Source: Ridgeia piscesae
Taxonomy: Eukaryota; Annelida; Polychaeta; Sabellida; Siboglinidae
Reading direction: 5' to 3'
NCBI GenBank assembly: GCA_025642075.2
Contig: JAODUO010000052.1
Span: forward strand, 730,001 to 794,000
Length of the DNA: 64,000 nt
The translations under genes and the position numbers were made by a program. The notes under the pieces are model-generated. The model worked only from the letters and a program-made list of their open reading frames with translations. It did not search any database and had not been told where the DNA came from. This document shows positions 49,571-61,512 of this stretch, piece after piece. Position 1 is the first letter of the stretch. Every line of letters begins with the position of its first letter.

Positions 49571-51262
49571 CTAGAAGACAGTCTCAGAGCAGGGCAGGGC
49601 AACCCTAGAAGACAGTCTCAGAGCAGGGCAAGGCAATCCTAGAAGACAGTCTCAGAGCAGGACAGAGCAATCCTAGAAGACAGTCTCAGAGCAGGGCAGG
49701 GCAATCCTAGAAGTCAGTCTCAGAGCAGGGCAATCCTAGAAGACAGTCTCAGAGCAGGGCAGGGCAATCCTAGAAGACAGTCTCAGAGCAGGGCAGAGCA
49801 ATCCTAGAAGACAGTCTCAGAGCAGGGCAAGGTAATCCTAGAAGACAGTCTCAGAGCAGGGCAGGGCAATCCTAGAAGACAGTCTCAGAGCAGGGCAGAG
49901 CAATCCTAGAAGACAGTCTCAGAGCAGGGCAGAGCAATCCTAGAAGACAGTCTCAGAGCAGGGCAGGCAATCCTAGAAGACAGTCTCAGAGCAGGGCAGG
50001 GCAATCCTAGAAGACAGTCTCAGAGCAGGGCAGGGCAATCCTAGAAGACAGTCTCAGAGCAGGGCAGGGCAATCCTAGAAGACAGTCTCAGAGCAGGGCA
50101 GGCAATCCTAGAAGACAGTCTCAGAGCAGGGCAGGGCAATCCTAGAAGACAGTCTCAGAGCAGGGCAGGGCAATCCTAGAAGACAGTCTCAGAGCAGGGC
50201 AGGGCAATCCTAGAAGACAGTCTCAGAGCAGGGCAGGGCAATCCTAGAAGACAGTCTCAGAGCAGGGCAGGGCAATCCTAGAAGACAGTCTCAGAGCAGG
50301 GCAGAGCAATCCTAGAAGACAGTCTCAGAGCAGGGCAGGGCAATCCTAGAAGACAGTCTCAGAGCAGGGCAGAGCAATCCTAGAAGACAGTCTCAGAGCA
50401 GGGCAGGACAATCCTAGAAGACAGTCTCAGAGCAAGGCAGGGCAATCCTAGAAGACAGTCTCAAAGCAGGACAGGGCAATCCTAGGAGACAGTCTCAGAG
50501 CAGGGCAGGGCAATCCTAGAAGACAGTCTCAGAGCAGGGCAATCCTAGAAGACAGTCTCAGAGCAGGGCAGGGCAATCCTAGAAGACAGTCTCAGAGCAG
50601 GGCAGGGCAATCCTAGAAGACAGTCTCAGAGCAGGGCAGGGCAATCCTAGAAGACAGTCTCAGAGCAGGGCAGGGCAATCCTAGAAGACAGTCTCAGAGC
50701 AGGGCAGGGCAATCCTAGAAGACAGTCTCAGAGCAGGGCAGAGCAATCCTAGAAGACAGTCTCAGAGCAGGGCAGGACAATCCTAGAAGACAGTCTCAGA
50801 GCAAGGCAGGGCAATCCTAGAAGACAGTCTCAAAGCAGGGCAGGGCAATCCTAGGAGACAGTCTCAGAGCAGGGCAATCCTAGAAGACAGTCTCAAAGCA
50901 GGGCAGGGCAATCCTAGAAGACAGTCTCAGAGCAGGGCAATCCTAGAAGACAGTCTCAGAGCAGGGCAGGGCAATCCTAGAAGACAGTCTCAGAGCAGGG
51001 CAGGGCAATCCTAGAAGACAGTCTCAGAGCAGGGCAGGGCAATCCTAGAGGACAGTCTCAGAGCAGGGCAGGGCAATCCTAGAGGACAGTCTCAGAGCAG
51101 GGCAGGGCAATCCTAGAAGACAGTCTCAGAGCAGGGCAGGGCAATCCTAGAGGAAAAGTCTTAGAGCAGGGCAGGGCAATCCTAGAGGACAGTCTCAGAG
51201 CAAGAAAGGACAATTCAAGAGGACAGTCTCAGAATGGGACGGGGGAATCCTAGAACGCAGTC
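49571..51262. repeat. 34-bp minisatellite
   Basis: About 49 units with 'cctagaagacagtctcagag' and 'cagggcagggcaat'. Units that lack one 'ggcag' (29 bp) and variants 'gcagagcaat' and 'gcaaggcagg' are interspersed. The block 'gggcaggacaatcc' followed by 'gcaaggcagg' occurs at 50401 and again at 50770, showing an internal duplication. The rightmost units decay. Confidence 0.96.
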
Positions 51263-52540
51263 TCATAGCAAATCATCACCGAGAGAGATGTAAGACAGCA
51301 GACAGACAGGGCAGCTTCTGAGAGCCATTTCACCCCAGGAGTTGTCCCTTGTTTCACCCTGTACCTGCTGCCTGCACTGACAGATGACCCAGGAACAGGG
51401 CTATCTGCACCCCAGACAGCTGGGGGCGCTAGATAAGATCCTTCCCTTGTGTTGTGGTTCTTGGCTTGGGACAGGGTGTTTAGGATAGTGTGATTAGACT
51501 GAGTGATCGCATCTTTCAAATCCCAAAGAGACCCAGTGGGGGAGCTGAATCCCTGTGGGGTGGGAGGGGCAGAACCCCAGTGGAAAGGAGCTAACCTTCT
51601 TCTGGAAGCAGCAGATATCAGGCTTATCAGAAACATGCAGCATGAAAGTACACTTCCTGTCGGTTCTGATTGAGAGAGAAAAAGGTTTACTAAGAAAATT
51701 ACATTTAAAATAATGATTTTAATCAGATTTATTATTTTAAAAAATAAGTTAATAAAGCAATTCCTTAATAATTTGTAGAATATGTGCTGTAGGATATGTC
51801 CTATAGGATTTGTTGTGTTACACTTTCTGTTTTTTTTCTGTATAATTCCATAAAATGTCTATAAAACATATTAAAAATAACCTAACATCAACTAATCTGG
51901 GTTCTATATACTGTAGTATCCTGTATAATATTGAGATCAATATAAATTTTTGCTGTGGGGCGTTACAGTTGAGTGGACAACTCTGTAGCTGTGCCACTGT
52001 CTCAGTAGGGTGACTTGGATCTAGGGTAATTAAAATGAGACTTTGTGTCATGAGACCCAAGATCAGAAAGTTGTGCTTCGAGGTACAGCAGACTCGGGCT
52101 ATATTTATTCCCTACAGCTGGGACGCTTTTTCCCTGTTTCTTCATTAACTTTAGCGGGAGACATATGATAGGTTCCAGGAAGGCTGTCTTCGCCCCATGT
52201 GCCCTCTCTGCCCCGACACATGGGGTAGATATCAACACAGCCCATACATCACTCATAACAACTGCGAGCAGTTCTAGGGTGCCTATTAATAGTTGCTTTA
52301 CCCCTTCTCTGGGGTATTCATTTCCTAGCAGTCCCTGCCCATATATGGCACTAGGAAGGGGAGATGCCCTCTCACAAGGGTGTCAGCCCCAGGCCATGTG
52401 CCAGGGTGGGTTCACCCTAGGGGTGCAAGCAGAAGATAAGGCCAGATATGAAGGTAGAAAGTAAATACCAGTAAAAGGTGTTTACCCTACTTGCAGGGGG
52501 GATCTAAGTGAAGTTTACGTAATAAGGTTCTTGGTATCCT
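51263..52540. other. unique sequence
   Basis: Contains a 128-codon minus-strand open frame (51250-51636) that starts outside recognisable gene context and partly overlaps the decayed edge of the array. No domain is recognised, and no other gene is seen. Confidence 0.45.
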
Positions 52541-52800
52541 TACATTGGGTTTGATGGTTGGGGTTGGGGATTGGGGTGAACTGGGAAGTTTGGGGGACTT
52601 GGGGATTGTGATGACCAAAGAACTGAAAGGACAAGGAGGACTGGGGGGGGGCAGTGATGGTGAACTGGAAACTAGGAAAACTAGACGCATTAGGGCTAGT
52701 AGGACTGCAGACCAAAACAGCTGGGGGACTGGGAAGATTGGGGAACTAGGAAAACTAGGTGGACTGGGTTGGGGGTGGGAGATGAAGGGATTGGGGAGGG
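52541..52800. repeat. degenerate G-rich 'ggggaactgg' repeat
   Basis: Loosely repeated 'ttggggacttggggattg' and 'aactaggaaaactagg' pieces of about 9-20 bp. Strongly G-rich on the + strand. Confidence 0.65.
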
Positions 52801-53404
52801 GGACAAACTTGACTATCTTTCAGATAGTTGAATGTCACTGCCAGTCTGTTGTATCTTACAGTTAGGACTCCGGAGGTGTTTTTGTCACACAGGTGACTTG
52901 TGTGACACTTATGACAGGCCACCCAAGTGACAGTGACTGTGACACCTGCGCCACGTGGGGAGGACTGGACGGCACCTCCTCTCACAATAAACAGGATGTC
53001 TCCGAGACAAGATTGATTGGGGCTGATAGACTCCGCAGGGCGTTGATAGGTGGCAGCATCAGCCGGGGTAACACATTCAGCTTATTCGCCCCAGAGCTAG
53101 AGAGGGTGGGGTGAGATGGGTCAGTGTGACAGCAATCCTCAGGTGTTGTGGCCACACTTAGAGCATGCGATGATTGGAGAAGCTGGACATGTTTTTATCG
53201 CCGCATTATGTCAGTTGGTGGCCGATTGAGAGACGTGTTTATGGCTAATCTAGTGGAGAAAATAAGGCTTCGGTTATATTGCCCGACTGGTGATCCATGC
53301 TGATGTACTGCCCTGGGCGGTGTCCGTGGATGAACGGATGCATCCAGCTTTCTGTCATCTGTAATTTCCCTTGTGGTCACACTATATGTTTAGTTTACGT
53401 GAAT
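52801..53404. other. unique sequence
   Basis: No supported gene or array. Confidence 0.5.
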
Positions 53405-53796
53405 GTTATTGTAGCATGTTTAGTTTATTACCTGGCAGTTATGGGACAGGTTTAACTTACCTGGCTGTAATGGAACAGGTCTAATTTACCTGGCAGTTAC
53501 GGAATATGTTTAACTTACCTGGCAGCTATGGAACATGTTTAACTTACCTGGCAGTTATGGAAGATGTTTAACTTACCTGGGAGCTATGGAACATGTTTAA
53601 CTTACCTGGCAGTTACGGAACATGTCTGACTTACCTGGGAGCTATGGAACATGTCTGACTTACCTGGCAGTTATGGAAGATGTTTAACATACCTGGGAGC
53701 TATGGAACATGTTTAACTTACCTGGCAGTTACGGAACATGTCTGACTTACCTGGCAGTTATGGAAGATGTTTAACTTACCTGGGAGCTATGGAACA
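53405..53796. repeat. 29-bp minisatellite
   Basis: About 13 units of 'ttacctggcagttatggaac' plus 'atgtttaac'. Variant pairs ('gggagctatgg', 'tgtctgac') alternate, so a 58-bp dimer is visible in places. On the minus strand most units read 'gccaggtaagtt', a perfect match to the consensus splice donor CAG|GTAAGT. Confidence 0.94.
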
Positions 53797-54480
53797 TGTA
53801 TATCCTGTAACATTCACACATAACCCTTTCCCAGTCCCCCCACCCCATGGTGATACCCCCCAACACAACAACAACCCTCACCCACAACACCCCTTCACAA
53901 TAACCTCCATGTGACAACACCTGACCTTCTTAAAAATGCAAGTCAAAAATTCAAGTAACTGCCTAAATTTAAGACATGGAATTATACAGATCATATTATA
54001 ACTTTTGTTGGGCTGTTTTTACGGTTATTGACCCACCGTTTAGTGTGGGGTTATTGACCCACCCCTTAGTGAGGGGGGGTGCAGGCACTAACTGCCCCGC
54101 TTACAGTGTCATTTGATCTCATACATAGTTTATAATGTGCACATTGTTGGAGTGTTTTGTGCAATGTTTAGTCACGACATTCTTGGGCCCAACATTCTCG
54201 GGGTACTATGGACGGACTGTGAGCAGACGGAACACAGGGCTTGGGGGTTAGAACTGACTACCCAGGGAGACATAGTTAAGACGTCTGTCATTTCTACACT
54301 GGTGTTCCCTTGCAGTTACAGTGTGCAGACAGACGGACAGACAGACGGACAGACGTGTCTCCGAGACTGACACGTCCAGAAGGCGGTCCCTGCCACAACA
54401 CTATGTCAAACTTGATGTGGAATGTTCGTGTTGTTTTTCTGAGCGGCTGTAGCCACAAGTTGCCATTATGGGTGGTCTTG
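53797..54480. other. unique sequence with C-rich start
   Basis: 53820-53910 is C/A-rich. 'gttattgacccaccg' appears twice near 54025-54065. A short 'cagacggacagacag' run is at about 54328-54355. No gene is seen. Confidence 0.5.
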
Positions 54481-54680
54481 GTGAGGGTGGGTGGGTACAT
54501 CTGGTGACATGGGTAACTCAGGAGATGTGGGTACCCCTGGAGACATGGGTAGTTGGGTACCCCTGGAAGCGTGTAGTTGGGTACCCCTGGAGACATGGGT
54601 ACTAGTGGGTACACCCAGAGACATGGGTACCCCCAGAGACATGGGTAGTGTTGGGTACCATTGGAGACATAGATACAGTG
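54481..54680. repeat. degenerate 'gggtacccctggagacat' repeat
   Basis: About nine irregular units of 16-27 bp built from 'ggagacatgggta' and 'gttgggtacccctgg'. Confidence 0.8.
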
Positions 54681-54885
54681 TACTATAAAAAGACTACCCC
54701 AGGAGACAAGTTCCATCGGTGTCACTTGCCAGTTTCTAGACGAGGCTTCCTATTAAATAGAAGAATACGATGAATGAACCAGTAAATAGCCCAAAGTACA
54801 CTTAGGTTACTGCGAGAGGGATTTGGACGCGGGGTATGAATGGGGGCGCCAAGGGTGATTGCAATGAAGTTAAGTCATGATTCCC

Positions 54886-55256
54886 ACATTGCTTATTACG
54901 TACAGTCGTTGTAGTGATGTGTCCATTGCTTATTACGAATGGTCGTTGTAGTGATGTGTCCATTGCTTATGACGTACGGTCGTTGTATTGATGTGTCCAT
55001 TGCTTATTACATATGGTCGTTGTATTGATGTGTCCATTGCTTATTACGTACGGTCGTTGTATTGATATGTCCATTGCTTATTACGTATGGTCGTTGTATT
55101 GATGTGTCCATTGCTTATTATGTATGGTCGTTGTATTAATGTGTCCATTGCTTATTATATACGGTCGTTGTATTGATATGTCCATTGCTTATTACGAACG
55201 GTCGTTGTAGTGATGTGTCCATTGCTTATTACGTACGGTCGTTGTAGAGATGTGTC
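54886..55256. repeat. 37-bp minisatellite
   Basis: Ten units with 'ggtcgttgtattgatgtgtc' and 'cattgcttattacgtac'. 'Gtagtgatg' and 'gtattgatg' versions alternate between the edges and the middle. Confidence 0.94.
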
Positions 55257-57299
55257 AGCTAACTCATGCCTTGTTGTATATTCCAAGTAGAAGCAGACAC
55301 ATGTTATCATAGGAAATAACTCCTTGCTAGAAGATCGTTTCAGTTCATCATTCTGACAGATTGCCAACAGAAGGAAAACCAGCTGAATGAAGAAGGAGTA
55401 ATTCAGGGTCTTTGTTATATTTTAACCACCTGAATCTGCACATTTCCTGTGGGAGAGATGTAGTGATGAATGGCTTCATAACCCAAATAACTGATGGTTG
55501 TTGATAAATTGCTGATAAGATGGCTGGCCGTTGGAGCAAGGTGAGAAGTGCTCCTTATTGACACTTGCCTTGATAAGGAGGGGAGGGTAATTATCACTCA
55601 GATCTTTGTGTATTTCAAGCCTGATGCCATTACCATACAGACATCATGTGTGCAAGATGTGAAGATTATGCAGGAGGTCAAAGGTCATGGTGGGTGTATC
55701 CTGGGGGCTTTATCTAAACTAATATTGAATTCTTAAAGGAAAATCCATCATTAAGCAAGGTGGGTTGTGCCATTTAAGGAGCTTTATAAAAACGCAAAAA
55801 AGGTATGTCACCGAGAAAAATATTTTCAAGACACACTTTGTGACAATTTCCAGCATACAATATCATGCGCAAATCTTCTTGTTTACTTCAGTTCTTTCTT
55901 GTATTTCCCATAAGAATTATGAATCTGAATATTAACTTTGAATTTAACTATTAATAATTAATCAATTAATTATTAATTATTCCAACGTTGTAATATTTAT
56001 CTCACGTTAGCAATCTTGTGGTCTTAATGACAGTCTGCCTGGTCAGTATAGAAACATTGTATCAAGTATCAACTCATTATTTTCTCTTCCACAAATGTAA
56101 ATCCGGACTATTACGTAACATGTGCACTTTTAATGCATTTTGATGTATTAATGAACATACTCATTTTAACATACTGGACTGATTGAAAGATAAGGAAGAA
56201 AAGAACTGGTCCGTATTCTGTAGAGCTATGGTCTCTAATGTCATCAGATATAAAAGTGATTCTAAGAGAAGACCTTTAAGTAGGGTCAAATTTGTTCCAG
56301 TCTAAAACATCCATGTCGATACATGTATGTGCATGTTCACATCATCCAACTTAAACACATGTTTTTGCTCCTCAAGTGTTTGCCCAGTCATTTACCTGTC
56401 TTCTGCAATTTGTACCTGTCCAAAACGAACTTTACCTGTTCAAAATATGGAGTGTAGAATAAACTAGGTCCAAGACAGGTGGTCTTCTAGTAGAGTGGTG
56501 TCACTAGATGTATCGCCATGTCCCACCGACCCTGTCCCCAAGCAATCTCCGTAGGCCCAGGGCAACTATAACGGACTCCACTAACAATTGGTCCCTGGGA
56601 AAAAGCCAGACGCAAACAATGTCATGTAATTGACTGTACATACACTATCAAAGCACCAACTAGCCCCGTGTTTAAATATGATATATTAAGTTCACCCCTG
56701 TCTCCCAGCAAAAACACACTTGTATATTTACGTCTGGCCTGCCAGCGGCTTTAATGTATGGCTTTTTCAGCCGTTTCAGATTACCGCCTAATATGATCTT
56801 ATGTCCTGATTACAACTCGAGTTAAATAACACTGACCCCTTGACCCCAGGTGCTGGGGTGCCAACGAGGCGCCCCTCAAAGAATGCTGCTCGTCTTTACA
56901 AAGGGTAAATTGACAAGTCCAGACGTGCTTTGCAGGGTGTGTAAAGAACTGGGGCGAGGGTAAACTTGGTTGACCCGGGGTGAATGAGGGTTGTTAGAGC
57001 AGTCATCTCTTGGCATTTCCAAATTCATGGGCTGAGTTTACCCTAAAGAGCACCTGTGCTCGGGTACCCCTTCTCCACGGGTGTCAAGAAGTCACTTTGT
57101 AAGGGCGTCTGTTGGCTGTTTTACCTAACCCCATGGACATGGCCTTAGGCAGGGGTACTAAAACCTATTGGAATAAAGCTGTCAGAACCAAACAGGCCTA
57201 CACCAGTCGAACTGGTCATGTCGTACGTAAGGGGTATTTTAGTGTTATTTTTACATAAATTTCACTACTATTTTTATCTGAAAAAAACCTGTGCAGCGG
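55257..57299. other. unique sequence
   Basis: No array. Small open frames at 55155-55736 show no recognised domain. Near 56340-56460 a run of 'tacctgtcttctgcaatttg', 'tacctgtccaaaac' and 'tacctgttcaaaat' is a weak local repetition that faintly resembles the dispersed repeat at 18305. Confidence 0.5.
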
Positions 57300-57660
57300 G
57301 TCACTCTGTGTCAGTGCTTAATACTGGCCACTTCACTCTAACCTCTAAGGGCTAGCCTCTTCACCCCACCCCCAAAGCTGGTATCATAATATTACCCCCC
57401 TAGTGCTTGATGCCCTACCACCCCTTGAAGCTGGGCACCCCACCCCACCCCACCCCTCAGGATTGGTCACTTTGACCACCAGTTACTTCACCCCCCACCT
57501 CTAGTACTCAGGTCACCCCAAACCACCCCCTAGCATTGGTTATTTCACCTCACCCTCTGGGGGGTTTGACAGGTCACTCCATAATTCCCCCTATAGTTCC
57601 CCCAGATGCCTCACTGTATTCCTCTCCCTAGGGCTGGGCACCCCAGGCCACCCTGTGTGT
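57300..57660. repeat. C-rich low-complexity stretch
   Basis: Loose repetition of 'cttcaccccacc', 'ctagtgcttg' and 'gctgggcacccc' pieces. Units cannot be aligned cleanly. Confidence 0.55.
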
Positions 57661-60600
57661 CTGTGGCATGTGTCTGGGGTGCTGGTTGTCACCCTGGCAG
57701 TATTCATACCTGATCAGTAGGTGTGGTTGTGGAGGTGACCAGGGTAACTACCTGAGTAGTGTGAGCCAGGTGTCAGACATGTGACAGAGAGTCGATGTGG
57801 ACATTTACTGGGGGACTCATCTAGACAGACACTATACGCAGTTGCCTAGTTTGAGATCTTTCTCCCGGGTCCCTCAGACCAGGGTCAGGTGTAACTCCTG
57901 TTGGACAGCTGTGTATCCTCCTCAACTGCTCCCTTACTCTTCTTCCCACCTGGGATGTTGTAGTTACTCCCACAGTTCACTATCAATAGCCACCTCATAG
58001 ATTTTCCTCCTATCTTCGGTGATGGTACTTGCCCTTGTTTTCCCTATCAACAACCCCTTAATTTTGACTGTTTTCATTTTTTGTAGAGTCAATGTTGTGT
58101 TGCTTTTTGTCAAGATTTGTTCTTGTTCTGAAATTACTATTCCTGATACACAGTGCTTGTCTTGAAACACTACTGGTTTAGTGTTCTTTCTCTGGTCAAC
58201 GATTCAATAAAAGTGTGTTGTGTGTAACACAGTAACTGTAACTGTACACACTACACAGCCACTGGTGGACAGAGTTGCCTATGACAACCAGATGGAGCGC
58301 GTCCATTTATTAATGATAACATGATAGTAGCGGGTTAACTTGAGGACTGCCTGTCGTCTCACCCTGGATGTAAAAAACGAGACATTTTGACAAGTTCGCC
58401 CCAGTCTGCAGGTTGCCATTGTGGGGCGATGATTGCTGGCGGTATACTCACTCACTGCGCACCTGCACAGGAAATCAATCCGCCCTTTAATGTTGAGATT
58501 CCACGTAAATCTGTTGCACCCTCAACTAGGAGTCGCACGCAGCGACTTGCGACAAGTCTGGGCCCATTCCAGACGGGGCCATAAAAACATAGCCGCGTTC
58601 CCGGAGGCTAAATCGGGGTTGCTAATTTTTCTGTCTGTCGCTCTGCCACCTGGACAATGAGAGCTGTCCCGCGATTGGGACAGGTGTATTTATTACGCAG
58701 ACTTGTCCAGACTTGTCATGACTCCAGTACCTGAGTCATATACCGATACGTGACAGATTGGAGATGTGACAGCACATTGACAATAATCATCGGTATTGGG
58801 TGTTATCGCATGTGACGACAAAGGTAGAATGATCAGGTGTCTAAATTATTGGGCCCAACCCAGGATGTGAATGACCACAGATTCGGAGGTGGTCTGCTTT
58901 TAAATTGTGCAACAGACCATAGCGTGTGTTGAGTGGTGTGGAACGTCACCAGACGTTGGATGTTTGAAGTTATGTTTCTTGTGATGTTATTCAGCAACTT
59001 TGGGATTGACTAACTCTTGTCTTTGCACGGTTGAAATTGGTTTCTAAAGATTTCGGCAAAATAAACGTTACCTTATCTTTTTGTTATGGCTGAAACTAAC
59101 CTAGTCTTGTCAAGGTGTCTCCATCATATTCTGACTTGGACCTTCCATGTCCCTGTCAAGGGGTGTGTACCCTCTGAGGGAGTTTACACCCTATCAGGGA
59201 GTTTACATCGAGGAGTTAAACTCTTACCCACTTCCCCACTATCAAAGTGAACATTTCTGGGTCTGAAACTTAGTGGTCACATGACACTTACAGGAAGATC
59301 AAGAGAAGGTTCCATCTGTTTGTATTTATTATTAGATGACTTCTGTGTGGCGGAGATCATTGTCTGGTGCTTGAAATACCAGCTTGTTTGGTGAGGAAAA
59401 ATCGAACGTTAAAATTTAACACTTGTTATAAAAGTGTTTGTATGCATTCGTTTGAACAAAATTACACATTCAGACACCAAAACAATATGTACTTACAACC
59501 TCATCACACTGTGAATAAGTATGAATATCATTTTTCTACAATATGATTCTTTCATTTATGGGTGTCACCAAAAATAAATATGTTGAACTGTCTTGAATTT
59601 TTTTCTATAATCATGGGTGTACCCCCGGTAGTTAATAGACACTTAAATATGTTTACTAGATAACTAGTTACATCAGAATGAGTCAGGAAGGTAGTGATAC
59701 TTCCATTTATAGTTACGGTGAGAACATACACCAATCTGAAGGAGGGACAGATATAGTTTGTAAAGATGTGCAGAATTTAAAATCCCATCTAGCAGTGCGG
59801 CATAACGAAAGAAAAGCTGCTTAGCTGCGTGTTTGTGTGCGTTTGTGTGTGTGTGTGTGTTCGTTGAGTCCTTGAAGAATGATCCCTCAGAGCTAGACAG
59901 GTAAAAACACGACTCCTTATCAGCTGCAACAGAAACACGAGTCATTATTTTCAGCAGCAAATTTAACTGGTATATCATTAGCCCGATAATGAAAATATAT
60001 GGGCAGTGTAAACATAGCAGGCCGGGCATGCACAGACAGGGTGAGGGACTGAATACATTACAACCTTCAAGGGGGTTTGACAAATCGTGCTGCACCCTGG
60101 GTTTCCAGTTGCCTGATCTGTGTATAAACCATCAAAATAAACACGTTCCAAGTGTTTGTGAGCCGTGTATTCTCAGATGTCATACAGGACCAGCAACTAA
60201 ACAAACTAATTCCTCTATCAATGTTGTTTATTCTTTGCCATAATTAAGGTGCGGGTCTATTTCCTGTTCGTGCTAGACCCGAAGTGAGGCAGGACTGTTG
60301 CTTGTTAAGACGTGTGTGTTTGGAAGGCCCCACGTTTCGTTGCGAATCTGATTCATGTCTTGTTGAGATTGTGGTTTCTCATGCGGGGAGGGCTGGTAGA
60401 CCGCAGGCTTCGTCTAAAGCCAAAGTTGATGTGGGAAACTCGCAATAAGACAGCGCAGCCAGCGCGGAAAACGACATCATAAACAGCCTCGTTTCCTGTC
60501 GACATTGTCTCTATCCTCCAGAGTTCACACATCTTGGTTTATATAGAAGACATGGCTCTGTGGTAACTACTTCATTATTTATATGAACACGGCCCACGTT

Positions 60601-61512
60601 GTTGCACTGTTCATTGAAATAATACGCCCAGAACCAATCTGTGTTGGGTGGGGGGGGGGGTTATGACCACTGCACTGGCTGCCCTTGTTGGGGTGTCACT
60701 CTCACTTAATGACCACTTGTCATAATGACAGTCATATTTTATGTCACTGTTGTCTCTAAACAGTGTTGACATTAAACTGCTGGTTGACAAAATGCTGTAT
60801 GTTGATCCATGCGTAATGTGGGCTTAATGTGAAGCCCTAAACCCTTTTTAGTGGCCAACGTGAACCCCTCTTTCCTGTTCACTGTTTGCCCAAGTTAATT
60901 TGGTGTAATTTTGCCAATTTATTGTCACGCGAGTGATATATTGTTTTTCACTTGTTTTCACTGCTAACATTTCGACGATGCGCGACTCGGCTCTATAACA
61001 ACCAGCAACCGAACACGCATGCGGTGCAGGAATATAAAATTATACATATGCAAAAACGCATGCATAATTGCATAGTGAACTGGTCGAGTGGCCGGTTAGT
61101 GTTTCAGACTGCTGCTGTAAATAGGCTCGACATGTTTTGGGAGGGTCTGAAAGTGAGGGAGCTTCATGCACAGATAACATCCCTGACGTCAGGAATGTGT
61201 GTGTTGGGCACTGCCATGTCGGGAAGGGAAACTAGAATGCAGATTACCCCTAAGTGGGGTATTGACAGGACATGCATAACATATCACCCATTCCTGGAGG
61301 TAACATGAATCAAGTATGAAGTGTGTAGGTGTCTGGGTAAATACGTCATGTCATGTATTTAATACGTTGTTTGGAGAGGGTCTACTTTGCGGTTGGCCAT
61401 GAACCTGCTGTTCCAACCCCATTGACTGATCGCTTCTGACTGAGTCAATACTTGCTGGAAATGTTTGCGTGTTTATAAATGCTCTTTTAAGTATGCCTGT
61501 CAAAGAGATGTC
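57661..61512. other. longest non-repetitive stretch of the window
   Basis: About 3.8 kb without an array. Open frames of 60-140 codons at 57797-58660, 59552-60243 and 60952-61308 have no recognised domains. Local features are a TG run (59824-59860), the doublet 'agggagtttacaccctatc' at about 59178-59215, a short hairpin gggtcta/tagaccc at 60253-60282 and a G10 run at about 60650. If the kinase gene has further exons here, I could not identify them. Confidence 0.45.

Noticed and set aside
51250..51636. A 128-codon minus-strand frame next to the second 34-bp array
   Set aside because: No domain or splice context, and its end overlaps decayed repeat units.
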